Part shown: positions 6,537 through 9,212 of the stretch, one piece after another
Numbering within the stretch: the stretch's first letter is position 1
Layout: each line of letters starts with the position of its first letter
Assembly: GCA_030039865.1 (NCBI GenBank)
Contig: JASHUS010000223.1
Location: forward strand, 1-9,212
Source: Thermoplasmata archaeon
GTDB taxonomy: Archaea > Thermoplasmatota > Thermoplasmata > Lutacidiplasmatales > UBA184
DNA length: 9,212 bases
Reading direction: 5' to 3'
Made by a program: the position numbers and the translations under genes
Notes under the pieces: generated by a model
Databases searched by the model: none
What the model saw: only the letters and a program-made list of their open reading frames with translations
Told to the model about the DNA's origin: nothing

Positions 6537-7997
6537 ATGCCCTCCGTGCACGTCGAGCGCCATCTCTTCGTCGTCTTCGGGGCGACGGGGGACCTCGCGG
6601 GCCGGATGCTCCTCCCGTCGCTGCGGGAGGTGGCGAGCCAGCTGCCGAGACGGCCCCCGACGCTGCGGGTGCTCGGATGCGGCCGACGTCCCCTGACGGA
6701 CCGCGAGTTCCAGGACGAGGTGATCGCCTGGTGGAAGAAGGATCGGGTGACCCCGCTCGCGCCGGCGATCGCCTGGGCGCGCGCGAACCTCGCCTACCAG
6801 TCGCTCGGCGACGAGGGGCCCGACGACTTCCGAAAGCTCGGAGCGCGGATGGCCGAGATCGAGAAGGAGAACCGCCTCCCGGGGAACCGGATCTTCTACC
6901 TCGCCCTCCCGTCGCAAGCGTTCCCGAAGACGATCCGGGGGATCGGCGAGGCGGGCCTCCACCGCTCGGCGGGCTGGACGCGCCTCGTCGTCGAGAAGCC
7001 GTTCGGCACCAACCTCGCGTCGGCGCACGAGCTCAACGAGATCGTCCACACGTACTTCGACGAGCGCCGCGTCTACCGGATCGACCACTACCTCGGCAAG
7101 GAGACGGTCCAGAACCTGCTCGTCTTCCGCCTCGCGAACATGTTCTTCGAGTCCGTGTGGAGCCGCGAGTGCATCGATTTCGTCGAGATCACCGTCGCGG
7201 AGCAACTCGGCGTCGAGCAGCGGGGCGACTACTACGATCGCGCGGGCGCCCTGCGCGACATGGTCCAGAACCATCTCACGCAGCTCCTCACGCTCACGGG
7301 GATGGACGAGCCGGCGAACCTCGAGGCGGACGAGGTCCGCAACGAGAAAGTGAAGGTCCTGCGCTCGGTCGAGCCGATCCGTCCCGAGGACGTCGTCCGG
7401 GGCCAGTACCGGGCCGGCCGCATCGGCGGCCGTCGCGTCCCTGCCTACCGGGACGAGGCGGGCGTCGCGCGCCGCTCCGAGACCGAGACGTTCGTCGCGC
7501 TGCGGCTGCGCGTGAACAGCTGGCGCTGGCAGGGCGTCCCGTTCTTCCTGCGGACGGGTAAGTGCCTCCCGAAGAAGCGGACCGAGATCGTGATCCACTT
7601 CCGCAGCCCCCCGGTCTGGTTCTTCGGGGAGGCGATCCCGCGGAACATCGCGGCGAACCGACTCACGATCGTCCTCCAGCCCGACGAAGGCTTCGAGCTC
7701 GCCTTCGAGATCAAGAACCCCGGCCTCGGCGTCGAGCTGTCGACCCACCGTCTGCACTTCCTCTACTCCGAGGCGTTCGGCCCGCTCCCCGAGGCGTACC
7801 ACACCCTCCTCACCGACGTCATGCGCGGCGACCAGACGCTCTTCGTGCGCGCCGACGAGGTCGAGGACTCCTGGCGGATGTACGAGCCGATCCTCCGCCA
7901 TCCGCCCCGGATCCGGCCGTACGCGGCCGGCAGCTGGGGCCCGAAGGAGGCGGAGGAGCTCGTGCGCTCCGTCGGCTACGAATGGTCGAGCCTGTGA
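6537..7997 (+). CDS. zwf: Glucose-6-phosphate 1-dehydrogenase
   Basis: First step of the oxidative pentose phosphate pathway: glucose-6-phosphate to 6-phosphoglucono-lactone with reduction of NAD(P)+. The 486-residue length is normal for bacterial Zwf. Seen: coenzyme loop GATGDLA (15-21); LGCGRRPLTD (46-55), where Arg50 aligns with the coenzyme-phosphate arginine (Arg46) of the Leuconostoc enzyme, compatible with NADP use; EKPFG (153-157); the family signature RIDHYLGKE (181-189); DMVQNHLTQLL (241-251) with catalytic His246; and VPFFLRTGKCLPKKRTEI in the C-terminal half. Met24 stands where Leuconostoc has substrate-binding Lys21; as I recall, Zymomonas Zwf also has Met here, so this looks like a subfamily trait rather than damage. 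It is not the short-chain-dehydrogenase-type Azf of haloarchaea. It follows gnd by 4 nt and overlaps the lactonase start. Confidence 0.97.
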   Translation: MPSVHVERHLFVVFGATGDLAGRMLLPSLREVASQLPRRPPTLRVLGCGRRPLTDREFQDEVIAWWKKDRVTPLAPAIAWARANLAYQSLGDEGPDDFRKLGARMAEIEKENRLPGNRIFYLALPSQAFPKTIRGIGEAGLHRSAGWTRLVVEKPFGTNLASAHELNEIVHTYFDERRVYRIDHYLGKETVQNLLVFRLANMFFESVWSRECIDFVEITVAEQLGVEQRGDYYDRAGALRDMVQNHLTQLLTLTGMDEPANLEADEVRNEKVKVLRSVEPIRPEDVVRGQYRAGRIGGRRVPAYRDEAGVARRSETETFVALRLRVNSWRWQGVPFFLRTGKCLPKKRTEIVIHFRSPPVWFFGEAIPRNIAANRLTIVLQPDEGFELAFEIKNPGLGVELSTHRLHFLYSEAFGPLPEAYHTLLTDVMRGDQTLFVRADEVEDSWRMYEPILRHPPRIRPYAAGSWGPKEAEELVRSVGYEWSSL

Positions 7998-8767
7998 GCG
8001 CGCCTCGCCTCCACGTCTATCCGGACGCGACCGCGACGTACCACGGCCTGGCCGAGCGCCTGCGGGGGTTGCTCGAGATCTCCCCTCGGGGGCCCCGTCG
8101 CGCGGCCGTCGCCCTTTCGGGGGGTTCGACGCCGGAGGGTCTCTTTCAGCTGCTCGCGAGCGCCTACCACCGATCGATCGATTGGCCCGCGGTCGAGTTC
8201 GGATTCGTGGACGAGCGGGCGGTCGGCCCCGACGATCCCCGGAGCAACTTCGGCCTCGCGGACCGGGCGCTCTTCCAGCCGCTCGGGATCTCCGCCGAGC
8301 GCATCCATCGGATCGAGGGCGAGGTCCGCCCTCTCGCGAAGGCTCGGGACCTCTACGAAGCGTCCCTGCGAGCGTGGTTCCGACCCGAGGTGCCGGGCAC
8401 CGAGGCCCCGCGGTTGTTCGATGCCGTTCTGCTGGGGGTCGGGCCCGACGGCCACACCGCGTCGCTCTTTCCGGGTTCGACGACGCTCGAGGAGGGGGAC
8501 CGGTGGGTCGTCGACGAGCGAGACCCGGGGCAGGAGCCGAGGGTACCTCGCGTCAGCCTGACGTTGACCGCGATCGGTAGGTCCTCGCACGCGTTCTTTC
8601 TGGTTACCGGCCCGGAGAAGCGCGCGATCGTCGCCCAGATCCTCGGCGATCCGTCGTACGGCACGGGGCACGCGGCGCTCCCCGCGGCCCGGGTGCGCTC
8701 CCTCGAGGGAGTGGAGTGGTTCCTCGACGCGGCCGCCGCGTCCTCCCTTCCCCCGGCGATGCGCTGA
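7982..8767 (+). CDS. pgl: 6-phosphogluconolactonase
   Basis: It hydrolyses 6-phosphoglucono-lactone to 6-phosphogluconate, linking the Zwf and Gnd reactions. The protein is of the NagB/DevB-like SOL family. Counting from ATG 7982 (261 residues), SGGSTP is at 46-51, GFVDERAVGPDDPRSN at 74-89, and GVGPDGHTASLFPG at 152-165 with probable catalytic His158. PRVSLT appears later and the end WFLDAAA is typical of the family. The start is ambiguous: ATG 7982 lies 16 nt inside zwf, whereas GTG 7994 in the same frame gives a GTGA overlap with the zwf stop, matching the ATGA arrangement at tkt/pgi, and would shorten the protein by four residues. Neither start has a strong ribosome-binding site, fitting translational coupling to zwf. 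Confidence 0.94.
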   Translation: MVEPVSAPRLHVYPDATATYHGLAERLRGLLEISPRGPRRAAVALSGGSTPEGLFQLLASAYHRSIDWPAVEFGFVDERAVGPDDPRSNFGLADRALFQPLGISAERIHRIEGEVRPLAKARDLYEASLRAWFRPEVPGTEAPRLFDAVLLGVGPDGHTASLFPGSTTLEEGDRWVVDERDPGQEPRVPRVSLTLTAIGRSSHAFFLVTGPEKRAIVAQILGDPSYGTGHAALPAARVRSLEGVEWFLDAAAASSLPPAMR

Positions 8768-8786
8768 GCCCCGCGCGGGCTCCTCC

Positions 8787-8790
8787 GAGG
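8787..8790 (+). promoter_or_regulatory. Possible ribosome-binding site for the TTG start at 8799
   Basis: GAGG lies 8 nt before TTG 8799. It is the best support for choosing this non-ATG start, since the frame has no ATG or GTG codon between the pgl stop and the conserved P-loop. Confidence 0.45.
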
Positions 8791-8798
8791 TTCAGGCG

Positions 8799-9212
8799 TT
8801 GGCGGCCGAGGCCGGCGGGTCGACGAGACCCGGGAAGCCCACGTTGTTGTTCTGGAGCGGTGGGAAGGACTCCGCCTTCGCGCTGCACGAGTTGCGACGG
8901 ACCCGGCGCTTCCGGGTGGTCGAACTGATGACGACGGTCAGTCGGGACCCGGATCGCATCGCGATGCACGGCGTGCGAGCGGAGTTGCTGGACCGGCAGA
9001 TCCGCGCCCTCGGCCTCCCGCTCCGGAAGGTCCGACTGCCCTTCCCGAGTTCCAACACCGCGTACGAGGCGGCCCTCACCCCCGCGCTGGTCGAAGCTCG
9101 ACAGGGGGGGATCCGGTACGTCGCGTTCGGCGACCTCTTCCTCGAGGATCTCCGCACCTACCGCGAATCCTACCTGCGGGGACTCGGGATGGAGGCTGTC
9201 TTTCCGCTCTGG
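8799..9212 (+). CDS. Dph6/MJ0570-like ATP-pyrophosphatase (partial, 3' end missing)
   Basis: The first 138 residues are in the window. From TTG 8799 the PP-loop LFWSGGKDSA lies at about 17-26, the ATP-pyrophosphatase signature that binds ATP and adenylates a substrate. Further on are MHGVR (about 59-63), LPLRKVRLPFPSSN with AYEAAL, and FGDLFLEDLRTYRE followed by the window-terminal FPLW. This pattern matches the small proteins annotated as Dph6-type diphthine-ammonia ligase or adenine nucleotide alpha hydrolase. The FGDLFLEDxRxYRE form is one I associate with bacterial members, whose substrate is not known, so diphthamide synthesis should not be assumed. The gene starts about 31 nt after pgl in the same direction and may be co-transcribed, but no link to sugar metabolism is evident. 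The start could also be a TTG at 8844 or 8847, but that would leave almost nothing before the PP-loop. Confidence 0.8.
   Translation, partial: MAAEAGGSTRPGKPTLLFWSGGKDSAFALHELRRTRRFRVVELMTTVSRDPDRIAMHGVRAELLDRQIRALGLPLRKVRLPFPSSNTAYEAALTPALVEARQGGIRYVAFGDLFLEDLRTYRESYLRGLGMEAVFPLW

Overview
The window most likely comes from a high-GC archaeon, perhaps a Thermoplasmata-like lineage. The firmest evidence is a tRNA-Trp gene interrupted after position 37 by a 90-nt intron with an archaeal splicing-endonuclease type exon/intron junction, and with no encoded 3' CCA. The end of an asparagine-synthase-like protein carrying a C-terminal zinc ribbon also fits. The lineage is an inference. All genes found lie on the + strand.

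Layout: (1) 1-405, the 3' end of an AsnB-like gene. (2) 471-633, the intron-containing tRNA-Trp(CCA). (3) 699-8767, six carbohydrate genes in close succession: a ROK sugar kinase (probable glucokinase), transketolase, a phosphoglucose isomerase of the kind normally fused behind transaldolase, 6-phosphogluconate dehydrogenase, glucose-6-phosphate dehydrogenase and 6-phosphogluconolactonase. (4) 8799-9212, the 5' part of a Dph6/MJ0570-like ATP-pyrophosphatase gene, cut by the window edge.

The six genes form a nearly complete oxidative pentose phosphate module. The kinase would make glucose-6-phosphate. Zwf, Pgl and Gnd would oxidise it to ribulose-5-phosphate, yielding two reduced cofactors. 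Transketolase would work in the carbon-rearranging branch, and Pgi could return fructose-6-phosphate to glucose-6-phosphate. Transaldolase, ribose-5-phosphate isomerase and ribulose-5-phosphate epimerase are not in the window. Gaps are 6 nt (kinase/tkt), an ATGA overlap (tkt/pgi), 81 nt (pgi/gnd), 4 nt (gnd/zwf), a 4- or 16-nt overlap (zwf/pgl) and about 31 nt (pgl/last gene). This implies one operon, or two with a break before gnd.

The main interest is that this classical bacterial-style pathway is uncommon in Archaea, which suggests transfer from bacteria, and that the isomerase appears without its usual transaldolase half. The tRNA intron also carries a 10-nt antisense match to the anticodon and 5' splice-site region. 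No CRISPR array, insertion sequence or mobile-element gene was seen.
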